This document shows positions 45,020 through 55,571 of a DNA stretch of 64,000 nucleotides, one piece after another; positions within the stretch are counted from its first letter, which is position 1; each line of letters begins with the position of its first letter. A program made the position numbers and the translations under genes. This DNA is from Acestrorhynchus altus. Taxonomy: Eukaryota > Chordata > Actinopteri > Characiformes > Acestrorhynchidae. The DNA is taken from positions 20,611,719 through 20,675,718 of the forward strand of contig CM067522.1 of assembly GCA_034509495.1 (NCBI GenBank), written 5' to 3'. The notes under the pieces were generated by a model, which saw nothing but the letters and a program-made list of their open reading frames with translations, searched no databases and had not been told where the DNA came from.

Positions 45020-45530
45020 CATTCATTCAGGTCATCCGTAGTGGTCAGGACCCCACAGGACCACCACAGAGCAGCTATTATGTGGGTGGTGGGTCATTCT
45101 CAGCACTGCAGTCACACTGACATGGTGGTGGTGTGTTAGTGTGCTGCGCTGGTACGAGCACATCAGACGCAGCAGTGCTGCAGGAGTGTTTAAACACTCT
45201 GTCCACTCACTGTCCACTCTATTGGACACTCCTACCGAGTTGCTCCACCTTGTAGACGTAAAGTAAAAGGTAAAATGTAGACACACAGTGCTGTCCAGGT
45301 GAACCAGCAACCTTCCAGTGACAAGGCTGGTTCCCCAATCACCAGGCTGCAGCTGCCTCTGTAAGATCAGACAGAAGCTCATCTGTTTCTGCAGTTTGTG
45401 TTGGTCATCCTCTAGTCCTTCATCAGTGCTCACGGGACGCTGACCACAGGACGCTGTCGGCTGGATATTTCTGGGTGGTGGACTGTTCTCAGGTCTCTTT
45501 GCCATCAGCAGCTGATGTCTGAGAGGGTGA
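45020..45530. mobile_element. Palindromic fish repeat (non-autonomous DNA element)
   Basis: GTGGTCAGGACCCCACAGGA, GTGGGTCATTCTCAGCACTG, CACACTGACATGGTGGTGGT and GCAGCAGTGCTGCAGGAGTG form the left arm. CTCTATTGGACACTCCTACC, CTTCATCAGTGCTCACGG and GGTGGACTGTTCTCAGG lie further in. This sequence set is familiar from many teleost genomes. A minus-strand open frame of 157 codons across it is not a gene. Confidence 0.65.
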
Positions 45531-45957
45531 AATATGCCATGCTCTCACTAGATGGCGCTCTGTCCCCACATCACACCCTAGTGCCTGGAGTCCTAACATA
45601 GGTTGGGCAATTGGCATCTCCAAACTGGGCAGGGAATAATTATGAAAAACTGTTGATAGTTAAAGGTTTAAAGACTGACCAAATGAAAGGTTCTTCACAC
45701 TCAGAGCTCCGTTACAAACGTGGTTCTTCATGGAACCAAAAGCGGTTCTCCTGGCCTTAATTTTGAAGTTGTGGTGTTTTTTTTACACTGAACTGGGCTG
45801 AACTGTGACTGTAAGTGAGAGGGATAAACAGTCTACAAAGGCTCGTCTGCACCTCCTGATCGCTCTTCTGTTTTTTTCCCCTTTTGTCAGCATAATTTTG
45901 TGCCGAGTTTATTAAAGAGGATCTGGCCCTAACGGAAAACAGACTTTTCCCCCTTTA

Positions 45958-45958
<1 letters not shown>

Positions 45959-46009
<51 letters not shown>

Positions 46010-46085
46010 GACCTAGTGTTTTCTGAAAGCCTGTCCTCTCTGAGTATTTGAAACCTGAAACCTGGATCAGCCACAGGACTTCCTC

Positions 46086-46139
<54 letters not shown>
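45959..46139. repeat. (CT)n and (GA)n arms in inverted arrangement
   Basis: CT run at 45959-46008 and GA run at 46089-46139, separated by about 80 unique bases. The two runs are complementary and could pair as hairpin arms. Confidence 0.95.
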
Positions 46140-46143
<4 letters not shown>

Positions 46144-46597
46144 AACAGTGTCTCCTCGGCAACGTGAGCAAAAAATGGGTCCAAAAATGGAGAGAAAACG
46201 GAGAGTCATTTCCTTTTCCCCAACTCTCCACGCCAGCGAGGTCAGGCAGCGCAGGACGGCAGAGCTGAGCAGTAACACGATGATGATTTAACGAGGGGCT
46301 TTATTTTTATTCTGAATGACTGCAGGGTGGTCACTCACATCCCCACCATGTCTGCCCAGTGGGCAGCATGAGAACACACCGGATTTATTACAGAGCGAAA
46401 GGAGTCAAAGTAGCAAAACACTCGAGTGGAAATCATGAGTCTAAATGGTTCTGGAGGCAGAGCTGCCTCTGAGGCAGAACAAACACTACTGGTTCAGACA
46501 ATGATGAATTAAAATATCCAGTAGATGGAGCTGTAACAGTCTTTGTCTTTCTCAGTCTGTCTGTCTTTGTCCCTCTGTCTTTCTCTCTTTAGTTTGT

Positions 46598-46600
<3 letters not shown>

Positions 46601-46638
<38 letters not shown>
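46601..46638. repeat. (CT)n microsatellite
   Basis: About 18 CT units, preceded by CTGTCTTTGTC-type imperfect repeats. Confidence 0.95.
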
Positions 46639-46639
<1 letters not shown>

Positions 46640-46641
<2 letters not shown>

Positions 46642-47340
46642 GAGGGAGCATGTGTTTTTCATTATCGGGGTTAGATTAGAGCTGTGGCATTGCTGCAGTA
46701 GTCCTCTCCCCTCAGCTCTCTGCAAATCACCTCTGCTGTGGTCAGCTCTGGACTGCGAGTGTAAGGGGTGTGTGTGTCCAGGCTTGTTTTTCTGCATTTT
46801 CAGGACAAATCTGTGTTGACTTTGCAGACAAGGAAAAACAAAGCTGACCTACAAGAACATTCTTCTCACTTTCAGACGTGATTTTCATTTTCATTTTTTT
46901 ACTTTCATGTCTAATTAAACGGTTTCTCAGTGGCTTCGCTGCATTTCTTACTGCTCATCTTCAAAACACATCTCAACACTGTCTCCTGTTTTGTAAGTCT
47001 GGGATCTAAGTCTGATGTACTTTTATTCACCAAAAATTAGAAAAGTATTTATAGGACAGTCACACATACCAGAGATTGTTATTCTCACCGTTTTGTTTTT
47101 GTGCTAATAAAAACTAAAGAAAACATCTCAGAAATCCTGTTGGATAATAATTCATAGTCCAAAAAAACAACATCCTAAATATCCTTTTTTATTTTTTAAT
47201 TAATATATAATTTTATAAATTTTTGTTATGTATGTATGTACAGTATTATCCCTTCTCAGGACTTTTATTCAGTTCTATTGTAACCCAATATCTGGATCAG
47301 TAATTGTCATTAGCCCCGCCCCCTCTCTCTGCTCAGTCAG

Positions 47341-47389
<49 letters not shown>

Positions 47390-48310
47390 TATCATTACAT
47401 ACTTTTCCTGAACCCTGAAAAGGTATAAAAACAAGCATATGTGTGTGTTAGTGTGTGTGGTGGGACTCTAACCAGCCTATATCCGGTGTGGTGATGTCAC
47501 CACCGCAACTTATGTGCCCTCGGCTCTAAATATGTAAACACGGCTCTTTCGGGCCGTTTTCCTCTCTCTGGAGCTCAGGGCACAGCGGGGAGGAAATCTG
47601 GGGTTGAGGCAGGAATATAATACAGGCTCAAACTGCTTGTTTAAAGATATTGTGAGGCCAGAGAGGCCAACGGGAAATTGCTGTTTGCCTCTCTTATCTA
47701 ATAGTGTTGTGTGAAACCTTTAATGAGCGGTAATACAGGCTTTATGAATATGATTTTATTATAAACAAGCAGCGTCTCTGCTCGTAAGTGTGATATAAAT
47801 CAATTATGTGTGTTTATATACTATTTTAGAGTGATTTTAGGGTTTTTTATGGCAACCCAGAGAGCAATGGGTCATGGCCCAGTGGCGTGGTGCATTTTCC
47901 TGTAATATCCCATCACTGTGGGGGTTCACGGAGTCCGTTAAGGGCTGCAAACAGCCACCAAACGGTGAAACGTGGCAGCACCAGCCAATGATGTTTATAT
48001 GAATAATACTAGACTCACACGAGGAGCACTTGTGAATTGGCTGGGATTGAAATTCTGCATGCCTCTCACCAAGAGGTACACTACCCAAAAGCAGCAGTGG
48101 GGGATACACTTTCACACCCTCATGTGACGAGATCCAGTGTCTAATCAGACCACACCTGTAATCATTTACAGATCTGCATGACGAGTCAACCACATCAACT
48201 TGTGTGTTTGGAGAAGATGCTGCTTCCTTTATCCTTCAATTTAAACACCTTAAATGATCTGTCATCTGCAATCAGCTTTGTTTATGGACAGAAATACTGT
48301 ACATGTGTTC
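46640..48310. other. Intergenic sequence, largely single-copy
   Basis: 47270-47342 is the reverse complement of part of the element at 34300-34440 (TAACCCAATATCTGGATCAG, AGCCCCGCCCCCTCTCTC). (AT)n at 47346-47380. 47480-47830 appears unique and non-repetitive. No gene recognised. Confidence 0.5.
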
Positions 48311-48312
48311 CA

Positions 48313-48344
48313 GAGAGTGAGTGAGTGAGTGAGTGAGTGAGTGA

Positions 48345-48412
<68 letters not shown>
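48313..48412. repeat. (GAGT)n then (GT)n microsatellite
   Basis: GAGT tetranucleotides pass into a GT run of about 33 units. Confidence 0.95.
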
Positions 48413-48571
48413 TTAGAGCATCCAGACCTTCAGGATCAAACAGTCACCGTTTGTTTGAAACAGTGAGAAGCTGTAAAGAAATGCTGAGTGTGGAGAAAAG
48501 TAGAAGGTAAAGAGCAGTGAGAGGAGAGAGTGTCTGGAGGAAATGGCTTCTGCTTGTCTTTTATTCAGGAG

Positions 48572-48575
<4 letters not shown>

Positions 48576-48647
<72 letters not shown>
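48576..48647. repeat. (GT)n microsatellite
   Basis: About 35 GT units. Confidence 0.97.
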
Positions 48648-48649
<2 letters not shown>

Positions 48650-48764
48650 AATGATGCTGGAGGAAAGACAGAGCGGAAGAGTCTTATAAAGTTTCTGTTT
48701 GATCTTAAACCAGATACCAGAGGCTTTAGACGGGTCTGAGGTTCCAAGTCCAACAGCATAATCA

Positions 48765-48935
48765 CCCCACACCATGTGGACAAAAGTACTGGGACACCTG
48801 CTCATTCATTGTTTCTTCTGAAATCAAGGGCATTAAAAGGAGTCTATGGTTTTGTTGGAGTAACTGTCTCTACTGTAGAGGGAAGACATTCTACTAGACT
48901 CTGGAGCATTGGTGTGAGGATTTGATTGCAGGCAA
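48765..48935 (+). mobile_element. Non-autonomous DNA transposon fragment
   Basis: ATGTGGACAAAAGTACTGGG, ACACCTGCTCATTCATTG and GTTGGAGTAACTGTCTCTAC match the family at 61075-61375 and 7170-7260. Only the 5' half is present. Confidence 0.65.
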
Positions 48936-48956
48936 GTGTCTGTCTGTCTGTTGGTG

Positions 48957-49500
48957 GGTGTGTGTGTGTGTGTGAGTGAGTGAGTGAGTGAGTGAGTGAG
49001 TGAGTGAGTGAGTGAGTGAGAGTGTATGCATTATAGAAAGACAGTGAAAGTGTGTGTGTGTGTGAGAGAGAGAGATAAAGAAAGAGAGTGTGTGTCAAGA
49101 ACTAGAGATGATTGTGATGATGATCATGATGATGAGGATGGTGATGAAGATGGTGTGGATGATGATGATGTTGAGGATGATGGTGATGGTGAGGATGATG
49201 GTGAGGATGATGATGGTGGTGAGGATGATGAAGATGGTGAGGATGATGGTGAGGATGATGGTGGGGATGATGGTGGGGATGATGAAGATGGCGAGGATGA
49301 TGAAGATGGTGAGGATGGTGGTGAGGATGATGAAGATGGTGAGGATGATGGTGATGGTGAGGATGATGAGGACGATGAGGATGGTGAGGATGGTGATGAA
49401 GATGGTGAGGATGATGGTGATGGTGAGGATGATTGTGAGGATGATGAAGATGGTGAGGATGATGGTGATGATGGTGAGGATGATGAAGATGGTGATAATA
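48957..49500. repeat. (GAGT)n and GATGATGGTGAG minisatellite
   Basis: 48957-49021 is GT/GAGT. 49105-49500 is a GAT/GGT/GAG trinucleotide-based array with 12- to 18-bp higher-order units. It gives long Asp/Glu-rich and Met-rich frames on the + strand that I do not accept as genes. Confidence 0.95.
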
Positions 49501-50224
49501 TATTGTGCTGGTCTTGCTGCAGTATTCCTAAGGACAGCGGTTTACTTTCACAGAAAAACGTTGGGAAGTCTTCCTGACAGCAGGAAATCCTCTCCAGTAC
49601 ATCAGTGCGCTCTGTCGGTGACCTGCTGTAAGTGCACGGCCTCTCCAGTGCAGCGCTGGCTATCAGGTTACATTACGTAAGCACAAAGCGACGTGATTAA
49701 ATGAAGCAGCAGACCACAAGAGGCTGTGGACCACTGAGCTTTTCTCACGGTTAGGAGTCATTAGACACCACGAGAACGGCTGTGATCAAATACAGCATGA
49801 TCGAATACACCACTGGTCAATACATAGGGGTCAGTTGTATATCTGGTCTAACAGGGATGTAAAAACAGGGGACTTGGCCAGCGGTAAGCGGTTCTGAACC
49901 AGCATAGATTAATAATACGCTGGTTAACATGACGCACAGAACTCATAAAGAGAGAATATGATGTTATTCATACTGGAAAGCGAGAGACAGACAGACAGAG
50001 AGACAGAGAGACAGACATTTTACAGTGTAGGTGTCCGCCATTCTTGTGCTCGTGTCTATGCGAGCTCACGTTTGCAAGGTAACTTGTCAAGACTGTCCAT
50101 TGATCACGTTCCTGATACTGAGAAAACCCCACTGTACCAATTTCATGACGTATGGACCAGTAGAAATCCTCCCAAATGACTGGGAATATAATCTTATTTT
50201 GGCATTCATGGATGATGTGGTGCT
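49501..50224. other. Intergenic sequence with no recognised element
   Basis: No gene or repeat family seen apart from short ACAGACAGA runs near 49985. Confidence 0.5.
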
Positions 50225-50750
50225 GCCACGGTGGTAGTGGCGTGTGTCACATAGCCCATGTGGTTGGGGGGGTCGATCCCCACCTCAGGCCACTGTCTGA
50301 GGAACGGGTCTTTGTGTGATGCCCTGCAATGGACTGGCACCCTGTACAGGGAGAATCCTTCCTTGCAACTGGTGATTCTCTGTGGGCTCTGGACCCACCA
50401 TGACCCTGAAGTGGAAGAAGATGGACGGATGGACGGACTTCAAAGCTCATCAAAACTGCACTGCCCCCATCATAAGACCCAGTCTAAATTGTGACAGCTC
50501 TGGGGTTGTGTGTTCAATTCGTGCTCGGGTCCTGTTGGGCTCAACCGTGAGCCTGAACTGGAAGATGATGGATGGATGGGTTGACTTCATTTACATTTAG
50601 GACATTTGGCAGACACTCTTATGCCCAGAAACTTACAAAAGTGCTTTGCAGATTCAGAAAATATCCATAACTAATTTGTAAACGCCAGAATCCAGAGATT
50701 CAAGCTTAGAAGCCAAAAACAAATGTCAGGTTGGAGACCTTGATTTCCAA
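50225..50750 (+). mobile_element. SINE/LINE-tail fragments
   Basis: 50310-50430 (GCCCTGCAATGGACTGGCAC, CTGGACCCACCATGACCCTG) is a familiar fish SINE 3' body, repeated in part at 50500-50580 and at 62225-62345. 50590-50640 (TTTACATTTAGGACATTTGG, CACTCTTATGCCCAG) is another common teleost dispersed repeat. Confidence 0.6.
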
Positions 50751-51249
50751 AGACTCATTATGATTACAAACCTTTTAGTTTATTAAATGCTCTTGAAAGA
50801 GATTGTCTCCAGTTGGCATTTGAAGACAGCAAGTGACTCAGCTGTTCGGACCCCACAGAACAAAACGTCCATTAACTTTGAGTGATGACTGTATTGTGAT
50901 CTTTATGTTCAGTTCTGCACTTTTTTCAAACCAGCTTCCATTGTCCCCGACAGCTCCGTCCTCAGTTCCAGAACACTTGAGGGAATTACGAGCCGACAGC
51001 ACACACACCAGACACATTAACTCCAGTGTAACGTGCCGGACTGTGGGAAACACTGATAAACTTTCAGGTGTGCAGGTTTTTGCACTTGGGAGTTAGATCA
51101 AAAACGAGCTGGTGAAAAATATTATGAAGCAATGCTTTGGAGAAAGAACACCTTTGCCTGGTGCAAACCACATGCTCAAATCATCACACCGTGGCTTCAA
51201 GAGTGCAATCTTACCTGTCTTAGTTAAACCTCAAACACTAGTTTGGTCT

Positions 51250-51560
51250 GCTCCTGATTGTCTGTGAGATCCAAAGAGCTCTCTAAGGTTGTAGATGCAG
51301 ATTGGAGATGCAGAGTCTGGGAAAAGATGAAAAAGATCTCAAAACAATTAGAAATCAGTCATTACTTACAAGTGGAGAACATTAAGAACTACAGCCAACA
51401 TGGCCAGGTCAGACCAAGAGCAGACTGCAAGATGTGTAAAGATGATCCACCATTTCTAAAATATCCACAGGACCTACAGGTAGCTCTCACCTTAGTTGAT
51501 TGCAGCATCTACCATCAGAAAGAGACCAAAGTAATTTTGATAAAGTAAACTTTACCAGAG
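51250..51560 (+). mobile_element. Tc1-like transposon N-terminal fragment
   Basis: Reads RSKELSKVVDADWRCRVWEK, then MKKISKQLEISHY and QVRPRADCKMCK. This corresponds to the helix-turn-helix N-terminus of a Tc1-like transposase. The downstream ACCTACAGGTAGCTCTCACC is shared with 8820. Confidence 0.65.
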
Positions 51561-51899
51561 AACATCTAGACAAAGACCTGGGGCCCATAAATTGGTGTTG
51601 CTCTGCCCCCAGGGGATGGGATAGGACAAGGAGGGGTTAAACATGGGCCCAAACTGTGTTCTACACTTCACAAGAGGTCTAGATGTCACCCATGCACACA
51701 CACGTACAAACCAGATCCCACCTCTTCATAAATATATCACGTTTATAATAATCAAACTCGAAAATCAGAAACTAGACTAACATTTAATAAATATTTAATA
51801 TAGAACATTAAGACAGTTTACCTTTTCTTCATGAAATTGTGAATAAAAATCAGGAATTCCTAAAACCCAGGAATTTATGAACGTTCACTGGTTTCACTG

Positions 51900-52029
51900 A
51901 AACTCTTCTGTGGACAATCAGAAAGCGAACCAATCGCTTTTTGCCACATGCCCGCCCATAAGGGTTTATCAGTGCACCTGTGTTTCACCCAAAGCCCCTC
52001 ACACAGGTCCATTACTGCAGGATCACAGC
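51900..52029 (+). promoter_or_regulatory. SELENOE: SELENOE proximal promoter / 5' UTR
   Basis: Single-copy sequence before the SELENOE start. CCAAT at 51930-51934 is the only classical box seen and no TATA is evident. The transcription start is not determinable. Confidence 0.35.
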
Positions 52030-52146
52030 ATGTGGCTCTCACTGCTGGTACTCCTGACCTTCTGCGCCGCGGGAAAGGCAGCGGAGAACAAATCCGAGAC
52101 TCCAGCTGGGACGGAAAAACTCATTATAGCCAGGGGTAAACTGCTG
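52030..52146 (+). CDS. SELENOE: SELENOE exon 1
   Basis: 39 codons, phase 0 out, donor GTGAGT at 52147. Encodes the signal peptide and EKLIIARGKLL. A second possible donor (GTAAAC, about 52135) would not keep the downstream frame. Confidence 0.88.
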
Positions 52147-55100
52147 GTGAGTGTTTGATAGAGGATTTGTTGTCACCTTGACAATTGATGGCAGGTAGAA
52201 CATATCCACATCTCAGCCATTCTCATAGTCTGACACGAGTTGAGAGATTCTGGTAGTTCTAGCACAGATCTAGAGCTCTAGAATGGTTGACTAATTACAC
52301 TTCAGTAAAAAGGTTAGGACACTCCAAGAACACGTTTGACTAACATATTTAAACATCAAACATCTGATCTTCATTTTAACTCTACTGAGCCCCTGATGGA
52401 GAGATTTCCAGACCCTGCTGCAGCAAAGCAGCTCCAAACCATCACACTTCCACCACCATGCTTCACAGTATGAGATGCTGTTTTTGGTGTCTTCTGTTAT
52501 GGTCATGTAATTCAACTTTGGATTCATCTGTCCAAAGCACATCATTCCAAAAGTGCTGCTCTTTGTCTAGATGTTCTCTGGAGAACTGTAGTCTTACCCT
52601 GACGTTTTTTGACACCAAGGCTTTCTTTCCAGACAGCTGTTTGGATCTGACCATGCTGATCCTAGTTACTTCAGCTATCAACAGCAAACCAAGCTAATAT
52701 CTGAGGTTTAAACAAAACAGGCCCTTCTAAAGATCATTTTTCTTTATACCACCTCCATCTCAATAAAGTTCAAATGAAGATTTGAAGATCCTTATGTTTT
52801 CATGGGGTGTCCTAACGTTGACATTACTCTAGATCTCTAGAAGCACTGTGCCCTACTGCACTGTTCTAATGCTATGACCTCTCCTTCCATATCTGTGCCT
52901 CATCTTGAATCTCTCAACTGATGGATTATTTCTTCTTCAGGCCCCCAGTTTGGTGGGATGATCCATAAAGAAGATGCCTGAGCTCTACAACTTCCTGATG
53001 GAGCGTGTGGCTCTGTAGTATCCTTACATTAGCATGGATTTGCATACGATTCTGTAAAGCTCTCTTTTGCTGTGAAGTTCACACCAGGCTTTAGGCTTCC
53101 TCGCTGGTGGCTTTTCAGAGGAGAGCTCAGGAATTAGTAAGGTCAGATGTTGATTTTCAGCCCCAGTGGAAGTCTAAAGTGATTTGTACAGCGGCGTTTG
53201 AAAGTGAACCATTTTGGATTTTTTTATATTGCTGCATAAAACTGAGCTGAAGATCTCAAAAACAAATGAGACAAAAAATGATCCAATATTCCAGATCTGT
53301 GAGGGTAAAAGTATGTGAACCTTTAGCATCAGCAGATCATTTGAGGGTGACAGAGTCAGGTGTTTTCAATCAATGGTAGACAATCGGGTGTGAGTGGGAA
53401 CACTCAGGGGTCTATCAAATTCTGATCTCCACACGTTTGTGGAAGTGTATTATGGAGAACATAGGAGATTTCTGAGGAGCTTGGAAAATGAGATGTTGAT
53501 GCTCCTCAGGCTGGAAAAGGTTACAGAAGCATCTGTAATGAGTTTGGACTCCACTGATCCACAGTGAGACAGATTGTGTACAAATTGAGGAGATTCAAGA
53601 CCATTATTACCCTTCCAAGGAGTGCTCCACCAACGAAGATTACACCAAGAGCAAGGTGTCCACCAGCTCACAAATCCAAGCAAACTTCTAATCAACTAAA
53701 GGCCTTTCTTGCATTGGCTGATGTTAATGTTCATGAGTCCACCATCAGGAGAACACTGAACAACATTGGTGAGCAGGAACATGAGGGTGGAGGCAGTATC
53801 ATGGTTTGGGCTTGCCATCCTTGATGGAATAATTCTGGAATTCTGAATTATAGCAGCAAATTTTAAAGCAATGTCAGGACATCTGTGAGCTAAATCTGAA
53901 GAGAATGTGGACCATGCACCAAGACAATGACCCTTAGCGCATAATGGTTAAAGAAGAATAAAGTTAATGTTTTAAACTTGATTGCAACTTGAATCGTTTG
54001 TCTTTGAGTGAATCTGTTTCCTTTAACGTGCTTATTGAAGTCATAACCTGGAGTACGATTCAGGAGAAGAAAAAAAACCCCGCCTTATCTTCTACAACGA
54101 CAAGGATGAGGTGGTGAAAGTAAGACTTTCATTATTTTCTTTTGTACAGTCATGTGAAAAAGTAAGGACACCTCATACAAACCGTCGTCTTTAACATATT
54201 TAAAAATACAGACATTTGATCTTCATTATAACTACACTGAGAGATGGATTTGATATAACATATAAACACATACAACCGAAGAAACGTCTTTTAAACACCA
54301 TTTGTAAAAGATAATTAATTGAATTGCCTGTAACTCTGTACCGTCTCTGACATCAACTGGAAGACAGATGTTCCCACTCCTCCAGACGGAATTCTTTCAG
54401 CTCTGTGATGTTTCAGCATCAGTCTTTGTACAGACGCTCTTCCGTTCTCCTCAAACCCCCTCTGATACAATAAAGATCTCATAGTGGTTTCTATGATGGA
54501 GAGATCTCCAGACCCTGCTGCAGCAAAGCACCTCCAAACCATCACACTCCCACCACCATGCTTCACAGCTGGGATGAGGTTCCTGTGCTCAATGCTGCGA
54601 TTGTCTTCTGTTACTGTGCCAAAATAAATCAGGTTTAGATTCATCTGTCCCAAGCACATTGTTTCAGAAGTCCTGCTCTTTGTCTCTGTCATGGTCCAGG
54701 TTATGACCCAGCTGTTTATAACTAAAATGCATAACAAGAAAACAGTTTTTGTAAAATTGTATTTAACTTTGATAACATTATGCTAATTTTCCCTTCAGTT
54801 ACTTTTGAAATGTTTATATAAATGATTGATCTCTCGATTTTTACTTATACTATTTTGTTTTTCATGTAAACTTTAATTTAATTTGTCATTACTGGCCCAT
54901 TTTAGACTAATGTGTCCCCCTGAGGATGGACCTGCGGACCACTAGAGTACGCTCCATGGCCCACTGGTGGTCTTTGGATGTCGCCATGGTGATGCCTTAC
55001 CACGCACTTCAATAATCAAGAGCAAACCAAACTAATGTCAAAGGTTTAAATAAGACTCCTCCAAACGTTCATATGTTTAAATATGTTGGTCAAAGGACTT

Positions 55101-55546
55101 TGTGGGGTGTCCTGACTTTCACATGACTGCAACCACTGTTAAATATCCTGCAAAGACAATGAGACGAAGACCCCTTTGCTTACCATGACCCACTAGTCTT
55201 GACTCACTGTGTAGAAACACTGTAATATTAAAACATCACACAGTACATACTGAAAACCAGGCCAGGACACATTTTGAAGGACATTACGATGAACTTTGAG
55301 AATGACTACTCAGCACCACTGCTGGGTTCTGCCCTTTCCTTGGGCAAGCTCAACATTAAAGCTCTTTGACAAGAAAGTCTTTATTTTTTCCTCTGTCCTC
55401 AGACGGTCCCAGTGAAGAAGATGAAGGCAGATGAGATCAGTAATCTCTTGGACTCTCTGGGCTTCTATAAGAGGTCAAAAAAAGGCGAAGATGTCCCTGA
55501 AGAATTTCGGAACTTTCCTCTGAAAGCACCACGGGATGAACTGTGA
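52030..55546 (+). CDS. SELENOE: SELENOE (Fep15), fish selenoprotein of the Sep15/SelM family, 4 exons
   Basis: Joined exons: 52030-52146, 52941-53017, 54041-54119, 55403-55546, giving 138 residues. Residues 1-18 (MWLSLLVLLTFCAAGKAA) are a signal peptide. Sec46 is encoded by TGA at 52959-52961 in the context LVGUSIKKM. Residues 62-70 (VALYHNLEY) and 76-84 (PRLIFYNDK) match the thioredoxin-like core of SelM. SNLLDSLGFYK matches the SelM C-terminal helix. RDEL at 135-138 is an ER-retention signal. Family knowledge: Fep15 is an ER protein known only from fish and its reaction is unproven. Unlike Sep15 (CxU), no Cys lies near the Sec. SelM itself is less likely because it has CGGU and a longer acidic tail. 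A SECIS element lies downstream. Confidence 0.92.
52300..52830 (-). mobile_element. Tc1-like transposon remnant in SELENOE intron 1
   Basis: Ends match inverted: GTTAGGACACTCC at 52313 and the reverse complement of GGGGTGTCCTAAC ending at 52816. The minus strand reads HFWNDVLWTDESKVELHDHN, then WKCDGLELLCCSRVWKSLH out of frame. About 0.5 kb, internally deleted. Confidence 0.8.
52941..53017 (+). CDS. SELENOE: SELENOE exon 2 (selenocysteine exon)
   Basis: Acceptor TTCTTCTTCAG ends at 52940, donor GTATCC at 53018. Encodes APSLVGUSIKKMPELYNFLM and ERVAL, with the first two bases of Tyr65. TGA at 52959-52961 is the Sec codon. The donor was chosen over GTAGTA two bases earlier because TA|T restores the Tyr of the conserved YHNL motif. 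Confidence 0.85.
53185..53995 (+). mobile_element. Tc1-like transposon remnant in SELENOE intron 2
   Basis: Reads IRRTLNNIG then, after a deletion, GGGSIMVWACHP, and later ENVDHAPRQ-type text from ACCAAGACAATGACCC. The part between is missing. Left region AGTGAACCATTTTGG and GTATGTGAACCTTTAGCA resembles Tc1 ends. Confidence 0.75.
54041..54119 (+). CDS. SELENOE: SELENOE exon 3
   Basis: 79 nt, starts with the last base of Tyr65, donor GTAAGA at 54120. Encodes HNLEYDSGEEKKPRLIFYND and KDEVVK. The acceptor TTATTGAAG is weak (purines before AG), but the reading frame and SelM homology require it. Confidence 0.85.
54147..55129 (-). mobile_element. Tc1-like transposon, both ends present, in SELENOE intron 3
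   Basis: 983 bp. Left end CAGTCATGTGAAAAAGTAAG and the reverse complement of the right end, CAGTCATGTGAAAGTCAGGA, are terminal inverted repeats. TA precedes the left end, as expected for Tc1. The minus strand encodes a partial transposase frame at 54315-54737: KHGGGSVMVWRCFAAAGSGD then LSIIETTMRSLLYQRGFEEN and RIPSGGVGTSVFQL. The C-terminal DDE part is missing or frameshifted, so it is non-autonomous. Confidence 0.88.
55403..55546 (+). CDS. SELENOE: SELENOE exon 4 and stop
   Basis: Acceptor CTGTCCTCAG ends at 55402. 47 codons plus TGA at 55544-55546. Encodes TVPVKKMKADEISNLLDSLG followed by FYKRSKKGEDVPEEFRNFPL and KAPRDEL. The final TGA has no coding frame beyond it consistent with the family, so it is the true stop. 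Confidence 0.95.
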   Translation, partial: TVPVKKMKADEISNLLDSLGFYKRSKKGEDVPEEFRNFPLKAPRDEL

Positions 55547-55571
55547 CCTCTCCTGGACCAACGCTGTAACT

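Noticed and set aside
45032..45505. 157-codon minus-strand frame
   Set aside because: Lies entirely within a palindromic dispersed repeat known from many fish genomes; no protein motif.
49026..49680. Two long open frames (Asp/Glu-rich 183 codons and Met-rich 196 codons)
   Set aside because: Both come from a GATGATGGTGAG minisatellite that stays open in several frames. There is no conserved domain or splice context.
52959..52961. TGA as a genuine stop codon in SELENOE exon 2
   Set aside because: The frame continues with family-conserved residues over three exons to RDEL, and a SECIS element follows the final stop.
53010..53020. Alternative SELENOE exon 2 donor GTAGTA two bases upstream of GTATCC
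   Set aside because: It would drop the tyrosine of the conserved YHNL motif and shift the frame into exon 3. GTATCC keeps both.
54315..54737. 140-codon minus-strand frame as a host gene
   Set aside because: It is a partial Tc1-like transposase (HGGGSVMVW, CFAAAG) inside an element with terminal inverted repeats.
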